A stretch of 64,000 bases of DNA, taken from Amycolatopsis mongoliensis (GTDB lineage Bacteria > Actinomycetota > Actinomycetes > Mycobacteriales > Pseudonocardiaceae). Positions 1-7,712 of the stretch are shown piece by piece (positions within the stretch are counted from its first letter, which is position 1; the number at the start of each line of letters is the position of its first letter). Position numbers and translations under genes: made by a program. The DNA lies in the NCBI RefSeq assembly GCF_030285665.1, contig NZ_CP127295.1, positions 2,728,001 through 2,792,000 of the forward strand. The letters run 5' to 3'. The notes under the pieces are model-generated. The model did not search any database. It was not told the origin of the DNA and saw nothing but the letters and a program-made list of their open reading frames with translations.

Positions 1-1021
1 CGCGCTCGCGGCAGGCAACGCCGTGGTGTTCAAGCCCAGCGAGTACACGCCGGGCGTCGGGAAGTGGCTGGTCGACGCGTTCGCCGAGATCGTGCCGGAG
101 CAGCCGGTGCTGCAGTTGGTCACGGGCTTCGGCGAGACGGGCGCGGCGCTGGTCGGCGCGGGCGTCGACAAGATCGCGTTCACCGGCTCGACGGCGACGG
201 GCAAGCGGATCATGGCCGCGGCCGCGGAGACGCTCACGCCGGTGGTCATCGAGGCGGGCGGCAAGGACCCGGTGCTGGTCGACGCGGACGCCGACCTCGA
301 CGCGGCGGCCGACGCGACGGTCTGGGGCGCGTTCTCGAACTCCGGCCAGACCTGCATCGGCGTCGAGCGGGTGTACGTCCACGAGAAGGTCCACGACGAG
401 TTCGTCGCGAAGGTCGTCGAGAAGTCGAAGGACGTGCGCGCGGGCTCGGACGAGGCGGCGCAGTACGGCCCGGTGACGATGCCCTCGCAGCTGGGGGTGA
501 TCAAGCGCCACATCCAGGACGCGCTGGCCCGCGGCGGCAAGGCGGTCCTCGGCGGCGAGGAAGCGGTCGGCGACCGGTACGCGCAGCCGACGGTGCTGGT
601 CGACGTCCCGGAGGACTCCGAGGCGGTGACCGAGGAGACGTTCGGCCCGACGGTGACGATCGCGAAGGTCCGCGACATGGACGAAGCGGTCGAGAAGGCG
701 AACAGCACGAAGTACGGCCTGGGCTCGACGGTGTTCTCGAAGTCCCGCGGCGTGGAACTGGCCGAGAAGCTGCGCACGGGCATGACGGCGATCAACGCAC
801 CGCTGTCGTTCGCGGGTATCGCGTCCCTGCCGTTCGGCGGCGTGGGCGACTCGGGCTTCGGCCGCATCCACGGCCCGGAGGGGCTGCGCGAGTTCGCCCG
901 CACGAAGGCGATCGCCCGCCAGCGCTTCACGGCCCCGATGACGCTGACGTCGTTCAGCCGCAAGCCTTCGACGGACGCCTTGGTGGCGAAGCTGGTGACG
1001 ATCCTGCACGGCAAGCGCTGA
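1..1021 (+). CDS. Aldehyde dehydrogenase, 3' part (5' end outside window)
   Basis: NAD(P)-dependent oxidation of an aldehyde to the acid. The reading frame is open from the first bases, and the residues before the first ATG (about 23) already match the family (ALAAGNAVVFKPSE), so the true start lies upstream. About 339 residues are visible. The general-base Glu sits in EAGGKDP (codon near 251) and the nucleophilic Cys in SNSGQTC (codon near 353). The C-terminal PFGGVGDSGFGR block is present. It faces a GMC oxidoreductase; an alcohol-to-acid pair is possible but unproven, because the genes are convergent. Substrate cannot be read; the C-terminus recalls actinobacterial succinate-semialdehyde dehydrogenases. 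Confidence 0.93.
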   Translation, partial: ALAAGNAVVFKPSEYTPGVGKWLVDAFAEIVPEQPVLQLVTGFGETGAALVGAGVDKIAFTGSTATGKRIMAAAAETLTPVVIEAGGKDPVLVDADADLDAAADATVWGAFSNSGQTCIGVERVYVHEKVHDEFVAKVVEKSKDVRAGSDEAAQYGPVTMPSQLGVIKRHIQDALARGGKAVLGGEEAVGDRYAQPTVLVDVPEDSEAVTEETFGPTVTIAKVRDMDEAVEKANSTKYGLGSTVFSKSRGVELAEKLRTGMTAINAPLSFAGIASLPFGGVGDSGFGRIHGPEGLREFARTKAIARQRFTAPMTLTSFSRKPSTDALVAKLVTILHGKR

Positions 1022-1027
1022 GGAGGG

Positions 1028-1062
1028 CCGGGGTTGTGGACAAGTCGCGTCCACAACCCCGG
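1028..1062 (+). terminator. Hairpin terminator of the aldehyde dehydrogenase gene
   Basis: Perfect 14-bp inverted repeat (1028-1041 with 1049-1062) and a 7-nt loop, starting 7 nt after the stop codon. There is no clear T-tract, as is common in GC-rich actinomycetes. The arms contain TTGTGGAC/GTCCACAA, close to a DnaA-box core, but the placement favours a terminator. Confidence 0.75.
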
Positions 1063-1064
1063 AA

Positions 1065-1087
1065 CTGTCGGTGGCCCCCGATAAACT
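1065..1087 (+). promoter_or_regulatory. PafBC-type (RecA-NDp) DNA-damage promoter
   Basis: CTGTCGGTG (1065-1073), eight bases, then TAAACT (1082-1087). This fits the published RecA-NDp/PafBC consensus TTGTCRGTG-N8-TANNNT except for the first base. It points right into the gap between two convergent genes, with no annotated gene downstream on this strand for about 1.9 kb. Confidence 0.6.
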
Positions 1088-1093
1088 GGATAC

Positions 1094-1202
1094 CGGGGGA
1101 CGCGGCCCGCCTTCCCCTGGCGGGCCGATTCGCGAATGGCGGCAGCGCGGATGTCGTGAATGACTCATTCCTGTCGTCCGGCGACAGGAATGAGTCATTC
1201 AC
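1094..1202 (+). ncRNA. Candidate small RNA from the PafBC-type promoter
   Basis: Inference. A transcript starting about 7 nt after the -10 at 1082-1087 would run through a 9-bp hairpin (1103-1111 with 1119-1127) and end at the 21-bp hairpin at 1156-1202, about 110 nt. No convincing short ORF was seen. Its 3' end could also act against the converging GMC oxidoreductase transcript. Confidence 0.3.
1156..1202. repeat. 21-bp perfect palindrome (GTGAATGACTCATTC family)
   Basis: Arms 1156-1176 and 1182-1202 are perfect inverted copies with a 5-nt loop. The arm begins GTGAATGACTCATTCC and is AT-richer than its surroundings. It lies between convergent genes, so it may serve as a bidirectional terminator; the same style of element recurs at 3942 and 37725 with different sequence. 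Confidence 0.8.
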
Positions 1203-1273
1203 AACATCGTCATCGCGAGCACCGAGCCGGCCCGGCGTTCGCCTGCGTGAGCGCCCCAGCCCGGTGCGCCGCC

Positions 1274-2845
1274 TCAACGCCCCCGGATCAGATCCGCCGC
1301 CTTCTCCGCCACCATGATCGTCGGCGCGTTCGTGTTCCCCCGCGGCACCACGGGCATCACCGACGCGTCCACCACCCGCAGCCCCTCGACGCCGCGCACC
1401 CGCAGTTCAGGATCGACCACCGCCTGCTCACCGGTGCCCATCGAGCACGTCCCGACCGGGTGGTACAGCGTCTGCGTGTTCTCGCGGATGTGCTCGGCCA
1501 GCTCGGCGTCGGTCAGATCGTGCCGCGTGGGCAGGAACGGCTTGTCCAGGAAGCGCTTGAGCGGGCCGGCGCGACCGATCTCGATCAGCGCCCGCAGCCC
1601 GGCGACCATCTTGTCCATGTCCGCCGACTCCGCGTAGTACGCCGGGTCGATTTCCGGTTTCCACGAAGGGTTCGCCGACTTCAGCCGCAGCCGGCCGCGG
1701 CTCGCGACGTCCACCAGCGTCGCCGCCGACGTGAACCCGGGGACCGTCGGCTCGCGCATGCCGTTGTCGTAGAACAGCGTGGGCGCGACGTGGATCTGCA
1801 TGTCCGGCGCGGGAAGCCCGTCCGTGGTCGGGAAGAACGCGCCCGCCTCGCCGATGTTCGACGCCAGCGGCCCGCGCTTCGTCAGCTGGTAGCGGACCAG
1901 CCCGCGCGGCGTGGCCGCGTCGACCAGGTCGGTGGTGCCGCGCGTGGACCAGATGATCCCGCACGCGGGGTGGTCGTGCAGGTTCTCGCCGACGCCGGGC
2001 AGCGCGGCGACGACGTCGATGCCGTGCTCGCGCAGGTGCTCGGCCGGGCCGACGCCGGAGAGCATCAGCAGCTGCGGCGAGTTGACCGCGCCGCCGCTCA
2101 GAATCACCTCGGCCGATGCCCGCGCGGTCCGCTCGACGCCGCTGTCCAAATAGGACACGCCGACCGCGCGCGTGCCCTCGAAGGCGACGCGGGACGCGGG
2201 CGCGTTCGTCTTCACCGTGAGGTTCGGCCGCTCGAGCGCCGGGCGCAGGTACGCGTCGGCGGTGGACCAGCGGCGGCCCTTCTTGCAGGTGACCTGGTAG
2301 ACGCCGGCGCCCTCCTGGCTCTCGCCGTTGAAGTCGTCGGTGCGCTTGAGGCCCCACGCGATCGCCGAGTCGACCCAGGCGCTCGACAGTTCGTGGGTGA
2401 ACCGGCGGTCCTCGACGTGCAGCGGGCCGTCGGTGCCGTGCAGCGGCCCGTCGAGCCGCTGGTTGCCCTCGGCGCGCTTGAAGTACGGGAGGACGTCGTC
2501 CCAGCCCCAGCCTTCGGCGCCGTGGGAATCGCGCCAGCCGTCGTAGTCGGCGCGGTTGCCGCGGATGTAGATCATCGCGTTGATCGACGAGCAGCCGCCG
2601 AGCATCTTGCCACGCGGCCAGTACGCGGATTTGCCGGTGTGCTTCTGCTCGACGGTCTCGTAGTTCCAGTCCCACCGGGTCTTGAACAGCGAGGGGAACG
2701 CGGCGGGGATGTGGATTTCGTCCGCGGTGTCCTCCGCGCCCGCTTCGAGCAGCAAGACCTGGGCCGACGGATCTTCGGTGAGCCGGTTCGCCAGCACGCA
2801 CCCGGCGCTCCCGGCGCCGACGATCACGTAGTCGTAGGAGTCCAC
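1274..2845 (-). CDS. GMC-family FAD oxidoreductase (choline/alcohol dehydrogenase-like)
   Basis: 523 residues, full length for the family. The N-terminal FAD-binding loop is VIVGAGSAG (residues about 6-14) and the GMC signature GGCSSINAMIYIRGN lies near residue 85. The C-terminus carries the active-site His (LYHPVGTCSMG) and the NTNAPTIMVAEKAAD motif. It oxidises an alcohol with FAD; choline or a long-chain or aromatic alcohol are all possible. It is transcribed away from purS and ends facing the aldehyde dehydrogenase gene. Confidence 0.9.
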   Translation of the reverse strand: MDSYDYVIVGAGSAGCVLANRLTEDPSAQVLLLEAGAEDTADEIHIPAAFPSLFKTRWDWNYETVEQKHTGKSAYWPRGKMLGGCSSINAMIYIRGNRADYDGWRDSHGAEGWGWDDVLPYFKRAEGNQRLDGPLHGTDGPLHVEDRRFTHELSSAWVDSAIAWGLKRTDDFNGESQEGAGVYQVTCKKGRRWSTADAYLRPALERPNLTVKTNAPASRVAFEGTRAVGVSYLDSGVERTARASAEVILSGGAVNSPQLLMLSGVGPAEHLREHGIDVVAALPGVGENLHDHPACGIIWSTRGTTDLVDAATPRGLVRYQLTKRGPLASNIGEAGAFFPTTDGLPAPDMQIHVAPTLFYDNGMREPTVPGFTSAATLVDVASRGRLRLKSANPSWKPEIDPAYYAESADMDKMVAGLRALIEIGRAGPLKRFLDKPFLPTRHDLTDAELAEHIRENTQTLYHPVGTCSMGTGEQAVVDPELRVRGVEGLRVVDASVMPVVPRGNTNAPTIMVAEKAADLIRGR

Positions 2846-2957
2846 GGTGCCTCCACAGCTGTTGGCGCGATGTCAACGACTCATCATGGCGCAGCGGCGC
2901 GCCGTCGGCCAGTCTAGTTTTCCCGGCGGCCCCCGCGGCCTGCCGAACTGGGTGAAC

Positions 2958-2963
2958 TATGCT
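2958..2963 (+). promoter_or_regulatory. Candidate -10 of the purSQ operon
   Basis: TATGCT in the 160-nt gap between the divergent GMC oxidoreductase and purS genes, about 48 nt before the purS start. No good -35 was found. An AAGGAG ribosome site follows at 2991-2996, 9 nt before the GTG start. Confidence 0.45.
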
Positions 2964-3005
2964 CGCGGGGTACCCACGACCTGCGTGAATAAGGAGCAGC
3001 CTGCC

Positions 3006-3245
3006 GTGGCCCGAGTCGTCGTCGACGTCATGCCGAAGCCCGAAATCCTCGACCCGCAGGGACAGGCCGCGCTCGGCGCCGCCGGCCGTCTCGGCTTCAC
3101 CGGGATCAAGGAGATCCGCCAGGGCAAGCACTTCGAGATCGAGGTCGACGACACGGTCGACGACGCGACGCTCGAGAAGATCGCCGAGGGCTTCCTCGCG
3201 AACCCGGTCATCGAGCAGTGGACCATCACGCGGGTGGACGCGTGA
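3006..3245 (+). CDS. purS: Phosphoribosylformylglycinamidine synthase subunit PurS
   Basis: 79-residue small subunit of the FGAR amidotransferase complex (step 4 of purine synthesis), which lets PurQ and PurL form a stable complex and channels ammonia. The sequence [19 protein letters not shown] is typical PurS. The GTG start is fixed by AAGGAG 9 nt upstream; an in-frame ATG at 2847 would add an unlikely extension. The stop overlaps the purQ start by four bases, so the two are co-transcribed and probably translationally coupled. Confidence 0.95.
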   Translation: MARVVVDVMPKPEILDPQGQAALGAAGRLGFTGIKEIRQGKHFEIEVDDTVDDATLEKIAEGFLANPVIEQWTITRVDA

Positions 3246-3919
3246 GCGCGCGCATCGGCGTCATCACCTTCCCCGGCACGCTCGACGACGGCGACGCGGC
3301 CCGCGCGGTCCGCTACGCCGACGCGGAAGCGGTGCCCCTGTGGCACGCGGACGAGAACCTGCACGACGTCGACGCGGTGGTCGTCCCGGGTGGCTTCTCG
3401 TACGGCGACTACCTGCGCGCCGGCGTGATCGCCCGGTTCGCGCCGGTGATGACGCCGGTGATCGAGGCCGCCCGCGCGGGCATGCCGGTGCTCGGCATCT
3501 GCAACGGCTTCCAGATCCTGTGCGAGGCGGGGCTGCTGCCCGGCGCGATGATCCGCAACCAGGGGCTGCACTTCATCTGCCGCGACCAGTGGCTGCGCGT
3601 CGAGAACACCGACACCGCGTGGACGACCCGGTACGAGCAGGGTGCCGAGATCCTCATCCCGATGAAGAACATCGACGGCTGCTACATGGCCGAGCAGTCC
3701 ACTTTGGACGAGCTCGAGGCCGAGGGGCGCGTCGTGTTCCGGTACGTGGGCGGGAACCCGAACGGGTCGCGCAACGACATCGCGGGGATCCGCAGTGAGA
3801 ACGGCCGGGTCGTGGGCCTGATGCCGCACCCGGAGCACGCGATCGACGCGCTGACCGGGCCGTCGGACGACGGGCTCGGCATGTTCTACAGCGCGGTGGA
3901 CGCGCTGATCAAGGCCTGA
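3242..3919 (+). CDS. purQ: Phosphoribosylformylglycinamidine synthase subunit PurQ
   Basis: 225-residue class-I glutamine amidotransferase that supplies ammonia to PurL. The nucleophile is Cys about 87 in LGICNGFQ and the His/Glu pair sits in MPHPEHA near the C-terminus. The oxyanion region [13 protein letters not shown] is intact. The GTG start overlaps the purS stop (GTGA). purL lies about 3.8 kb away in its own unit, with an ABC exporter between them. The gene holds one copy of GTCCACTTTGGAC (3697-3709). Confidence 0.96.
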   Translation: MSARIGVITFPGTLDDGDAARAVRYADAEAVPLWHADENLHDVDAVVVPGGFSYGDYLRAGVIARFAPVMTPVIEAARAGMPVLGICNGFQILCEAGLLPGAMIRNQGLHFICRDQWLRVENTDTAWTTRYEQGAEILIPMKNIDGCYMAEQSTLDELEAEGRVVFRYVGGNPNGSRNDIAGIRSENGRVVGLMPHPEHAIDALTGPSDDGLGMFYSAVDALIKA

Positions 3920-3941
3920 GTTTCTCAGTCTGCCGCGGCTG

Positions 3942-3987
3942 GTCGTGAGTGTTTAGGGCGGTTAGAACCGCCCTAAACACTCACGAC
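3942..3987. repeat. 22-bp perfect palindrome between convergent purQ and ABC genes
   Basis: Arms 3942-3963 and 3966-3987 are exact inverted copies around a 2-nt centre (AG). The arm starts GTCGTGAGTGTTTAGGGCGG. It begins 23 nt after the purQ stop and ends one base before the opposing stop codon, so it can terminate both strands. Confidence 0.8.
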
Positions 3988-3988
3988 G

Positions 3989-5734
3989 TCAGCTCGCCGC
4001 AGCCACCAGGCGGGCGTAGGACCCGCCAGCGGAGAGCAGCTGATCGTGCGGGCCCAGCTCCGTGATCCGGCCGCCCTCGACCACCGCGACGCGGTCGGCC
4101 GCCGCCGCCGTGTGCAGGCGGTGGGCGATCGCGATCACCGTGCGACCCGCCAGCACGCTGTTCAGCGACCGCTCCAGGTCGCGGGCCGAGCCCGTGTCCA
4201 GCAGCGACGTCGCCTCGTCCAGCACCAGCGTGTGCGGGTCCGCCAGCACCACGCGGGCCAGCGCCAGCTGCTGCGCGATCGCAGCCGGCACCGGGTACTC
4301 GCCCGAACCCAGCTTCGTGTCGAGCCCGTCCGGCAGCGTCTCGGCCCACTCCGCCGCGCCCGCCGACGTCAGCGCCGCCAGCAGCTCGTCGTCCGTCCAG
4401 TCGCCGCCCGCCCGGCGGGCCGGCAGCGCCAGGTTCTGCCGCAGCGTGCCCGAGAACACGTGGTGCTCCTGGGTCAGCAGCAGGACCTCGCCGCGCAGGA
4501 CGTCGTCGGCCAGCGACGAGACGTCCCGGCCGCCGATCCGGACCGAACCGGACGACGGTGCCGCGATGCCCGCCAGCAGCCGGCCGAGCGTCGACTTGCC
4601 GGCGCCGGACGGGCCGACGATCGCCAGCCGTTCGCCGCGGGGGACGCGCAGGTCGATGCCGTGCAGCACCTCGCGGTCGGCCGTGTACGCGAACCGGACG
4701 CCGTGCACGTCGATGTCGCGCCCGCGCGGCACCTCGGTCACCTTCGGCGACTCCTCGAGGGACACCGAGTGGACGCCCAGGATCCGGCGCGCCGCGGCCG
4801 CCGCGACCTGCAGGTCCTCCAGCCAGAACAGCGCTTCGTTGAGCGGGCCCGACATCGCCTGCACGTACAGCAGCATCGTGGTGATCTCGCCGAGCCCGGC
4901 CCAGCCGCGCGTGTACGCGAGCAGCCCGAGCGGCAGCATCACCGCCAGCGGCAGCACGTAGCTGATCTCCAGCGACGGCAGCCACCGCAGCTGCAGCGCC
5001 CGCATCCGCCGTTCGCCGAGGATGCTGCGGTCCAGCGCGTCGTACGCGGCGCCGACCCGCCGCTCGGTCAGCCCGAGCGCCTCGACCGTGCGCGCGCCTT
5101 CCGCCGTCTCGTGGACGCTGGTGGTCAGGTCCGCCCACCGGTCGAGCATCCACTGCATCACCGACGGGATCCGCCGCTGGTACCAGACGTTCACGCTCAC
5201 CAGCAGCGGCACCGCGACCAGCAGGCCCAGCGAGAGCAGCGGCGACGTCAGCACCATCGCGACGACCGTGAACACCACGGTCACCGCCGCGATCAGGATC
5301 TCCGGCGCCGCGAACCGCGCCGCGTGGTCGATCCGGCCGAGGTCGGTGGTGGCGCGGCTGAGCAGGTCGCCGGTGCCGGCCGCCTCGACCGTGCCGAGCG
5401 GCAGCTGCAGCGCCGTCCCGACGAACTCCTCGCGCGTCTCGGCCAGCACCAGCTCGCCGAACACCGCGCCGCGCATCCGCGCGATCTTCCGCGCGATCGC
5501 CTGCAGCACGAGGATCCCGACGAACACCGCCGCCAGCACGTCGACGTGGCCCGTCGTCGTGCCGGCCGCGACGTCGTCGACCAGGGCGCCCAGCAGCTGC
5601 GGCCCGGCCAGCCCGATCAGCGTCGCCACGCACAGCGCGGCGAGCAGCAGCCCGAACTCGCGTTTGTGCGCCGCCGCCGTCTTCAGCGCCCAGCGCCGGA
5701 CGTCCCGCCGGGACGCCGTGGGGAGCCGTTTCAC
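3989..5734 (-). CDS. ABC exporter half (TMD-NBD), ATP-binding competent, degenerate signature
   Basis: 581 residues from a GTG start that overlaps the upstream stop (GTGA); a longer ORF exists to 5782 but lies inside the partner gene. An N-terminal six-helix exporter domain is followed by an ATPase with Walker A GPSGAGKS, Walker B TLVLDEATSLLD and H-loop His (AIAHRLHT). The LSGGQ signature is replaced by EYPVPAAIAQQ, so it cannot complete an opposing ATP site. It forms a heterodimer with the next gene upstream. Substrate unknown; multidrug, lipid or peptide export are all possible. Confidence 0.88.
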   Translation of the reverse strand: MKRLPTASRRDVRRWALKTAAAHKREFGLLLAALCVATLIGLAGPQLLGALVDDVAAGTTTGHVDVLAAVFVGILVLQAIARKIARMRGAVFGELVLAETREEFVGTALQLPLGTVEAAGTGDLLSRATTDLGRIDHAARFAAPEILIAAVTVVFTVVAMVLTSPLLSLGLLVAVPLLVSVNVWYQRRIPSVMQWMLDRWADLTTSVHETAEGARTVEALGLTERRVGAAYDALDRSILGERRMRALQLRWLPSLEISYVLPLAVMLPLGLLAYTRGWAGLGEITTMLLYVQAMSGPLNEALFWLEDLQVAAAAARRILGVHSVSLEESPKVTEVPRGRDIDVHGVRFAYTADREVLHGIDLRVPRGERLAIVGPSGAGKSTLGRLLAGIAAPSSGSVRIGGRDVSSLADDVLRGEVLLLTQEHHVFSGTLRQNLALPARRAGGDWTDDELLAALTSAGAAEWAETLPDGLDTKLGSGEYPVPAAIAQQLALARVVLADPHTLVLDEATSLLDTGSARDLERSLNSVLAGRTVIAIAHRLHTAAAADRVAVVEGGRITELGPHDQLLSAGGSYARLVAAAS

Positions 5735-7365
5735 ACCGTCACCACCTTCGCCGTGAAAACCTCGTCGGCCACATGTGTCCACAGTGGACTCTGGCTGAAC
5801 ACCACCGTCGTCTTGCCGCGGCGCAGCGCCGCGACCCGCTCGGTGATGCGTGCCTCCGTGTGCGCGTCGACCGCCGACGTCGGCTCGTCCAGCACCAGCA
5901 CGTCGGCGTCGACCGCCAGCGCGCGGGCCAGGTTCAGCCGCTGCCGCTGGCCGCCGGACACCTCGCGCCCGCGCTCGCCGATCACCTCGTCGACGCCGTC
6001 GGGCAGGGCCTCGACGATGTCGTCGGCGTCGGCCGCGTACAGCGCTTCGGTGATGCTGACGCCGCTCGGCCGCGCCGGCGCCAGCTGCTCGCGCAGCACG
6101 CCCGAGAACCAGATGTCCTGGTTGTGCGCGTAGACGACCCGGCGTCGCAGCTCCGCGAGCGCGACGTGGCCCGCCCGGACGCCGCCGACCAGCACCTCCT
6201 CACCCTCGGCCGGGTCGGCGAACCGCGCCAGCCGGTCGGCCACCGCTTCGCCGTCGGCGCCGAAGTCGACGACCGTCAGCCGCCCGGCCGCGACCCGCAC
6301 GCCGGACTCGGTGTCGACCAGCTCCAGCGGTCCGCCGGGCAGCCGCACCGGCGTCTCCGGGTCCGCCAGCTTCGGGCGCAGCGCCAGCAGCGCCACCACC
6401 TTCCGCGCCGCGACCAGGCCCGACGTGATCGATCCGACCGCCTCCGTCGCCGCGGAGACCGGCCAGATGAGGAACGCCGAAATACCGTAGAACGCCACCA
6501 GCTGCCCGATGTCGATCGAACCCGCGACGGCCAGCCGCGCGCCCAGCCAGGTGATCACCACGGTGACCAGGCCGGGCAGCGCGATCTCGGCCGCGGCCAG
6601 CCACGCTTCGGCCCGGCCGACCTCGATGCCGGCCCGCCGCACCCGCTGGCTCGTCTCGCGGAAGCGGGTGAAGAACCGCCGCTCGCCGCCGATGCCCCGC
6701 AGGATCCGCAGGCCCGACACGATGTCCGCGCCGAGCGCGTTGACGTCACCGCGCTTCTCGCGCTGCTTCGCCTTGCGCTTCTGCAGCGGCGCCAGCAGCG
6801 GCCCGATGCCCAGCACCGCGACCGGCACGCCGACCAGCGCGACCACGCCGAGCAGCGGGGACGTCGAGATCAGCCACACCGCGACCACGACGAACGCCAG
6901 CAGCGAGCCGAACGCCCGGCCGGTCACCTCGACGGTGTTGCCGATGTGGTTGACGTCGGTCGTGGAGATCGCGACGAGGTTGCCGGTGGTCGTCTTCTCG
7001 CGCAGGCCGGCGCCGACGCGCGTGGTGTGCGCCGAGACGGCGCGCTGCGTCGAGCCCGCGCCGTGCAGCCACAGGCCGTAGTTGAGGAAGTGCAGCCAGG
7101 TCCCGGTGAGCGTCTGCACCACCCCGAGCAGGGCGGCGGCCAGCGCCCAGCGCCAGACGGCGGCGCCGTCGTGCGCGCTGACGGCGCCGATGCCCTGGCC
7201 GATCACCAGCGGCACCAGCGCACCCGGCAGTGCCCAGACGACGCCGAGCGCGGCGGCGCCCAGCACCGTGCCGAGCCGGGCCCGGAACACGGCGAGCAGG
7301 AAGCGGCTCGCGCTCGGCCGCGCGGGCAGCCGCAGCGGCGGAAAGGGATATGTGGCGGAAAGCAC
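5731..7365 (-). CDS. ABC exporter half (TMD-NBD), no Walker A
   Basis: 544 residues from a GTG at 7365; upstream in-frame codons run into repeat DNA and look non-coding. An exporter membrane domain is followed by an ATPase that keeps the signature VSGGQRQR and Walker [13 protein letters not shown]. The P-loop position reads [12 protein letters not shown] instead of GxxGxGKS, and the H-loop His is Ser (VVFSQSPLW). The defects are complementary to those of the downstream partner, so only one composite ATP site would be catalytic. First gene of a two-gene operon. Confidence 0.85.
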   Translation of the reverse strand: MLSATYPFPPLRLPARPSASRFLLAVFRARLGTVLGAAALGVVWALPGALVPLVIGQGIGAVSAHDGAAVWRWALAAALLGVVQTLTGTWLHFLNYGLWLHGAGSTQRAVSAHTTRVGAGLREKTTTGNLVAISTTDVNHIGNTVEVTGRAFGSLLAFVVVAVWLISTSPLLGVVALVGVPVAVLGIGPLLAPLQKRKAKQREKRGDVNALGADIVSGLRILRGIGGERRFFTRFRETSQRVRRAGIEVGRAEAWLAAAEIALPGLVTVVITWLGARLAVAGSIDIGQLVAFYGISAFLIWPVSAATEAVGSITSGLVAARKVVALLALRPKLADPETPVRLPGGPLELVDTESGVRVAAGRLTVVDFGADGEAVADRLARFADPAEGEEVLVGGVRAGHVALAELRRRVVYAHNQDIWFSGVLREQLAPARPSGVSITEALYAADADDIVEALPDGVDEVIGERGREVSGGQRQRLNLARALAVDADVLVLDEPTSAVDAHTEARITERVAALRRGKTTVVFSQSPLWTHVADEVFTAKVVTV

Positions 7366-7427
7366 GATTCCCGACGGTAAGCCGCCGACCAGCGGAAGGC
7401 GACCGAATTTCCGGCCGGTGCGAGTTC

Positions 7428-7507
7428 GCCGCCGCCTCCCGCCCCGCCGCATCCACCCCGCCTCCCGCCTCCCGCCTCCCGCGCCGTCGCGTCCCGCCTC
7501 CCGCGTC
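7428..7507. repeat. CGCCTCCC low-complexity tract
   Basis: Irregular tandem copies of (C)CGCCTCC in the gap between the divergent ABC exporter and purL genes. The long open frames through it on both strands are simple-sequence artefacts. No promoter was recognised inside it. Confidence 0.6.
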
Positions 7508-7523
7508 CCGGCGCCAGACCCAA

Positions 7524-7608
7524 GCGCCCCAATGTGGCGTTCGGTGCGTCCCACGCACCGAACGCCACATTGGGTGCGTGGGACGCAACCAACGCCACAT
7601 TGGGGCGC
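7524..7608. repeat. Three-arm palindromic element (CCAATGTGGCGTT family)
   Basis: Arm 1 (7524-7549) pairs perfectly with arm 2 (22 bp: 7528-7549 with 7553-7574) and, exclusively of that, with arm 3 (18 bp: 7524-7541 with 7591-7608). Arms 2 and 3 are near-direct repeats containing AACGCCACATTGGG. It sits between divergent genes, about 100 nt before purL. Confidence 0.8.
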
Positions 7609-7699
7609 GGTGGCCACCCGCGATGTCGGCTCGGTCACACCGGTTCCGGGTCCGCCCGATTCGGCGGGCCCACCGTCCGGGGCGCCGGTACCCGGCACG

Positions 7700-7705
7700 T
7701 ATCCT
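7700..7705 (+). promoter_or_regulatory. Leaderless -10 of purL
   Basis: TATCCT ends 7 nt before the GTG start, so transcription would begin at about the start codon. No ribosome site is visible. The same word and spacing precede the 32-residue gene at 37647. Confidence 0.6.
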
Positions 7706-7712
7706 GGCGGCC

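Noticed and set aside
1160..2917. A 585-codon plus-strand frame over the GMC oxidoreductase
   Set aside because: Composition (R/V/A-rich, no motif) is that of the mirror frame of a high-GC gene; the minus-strand gene has all family motifs.
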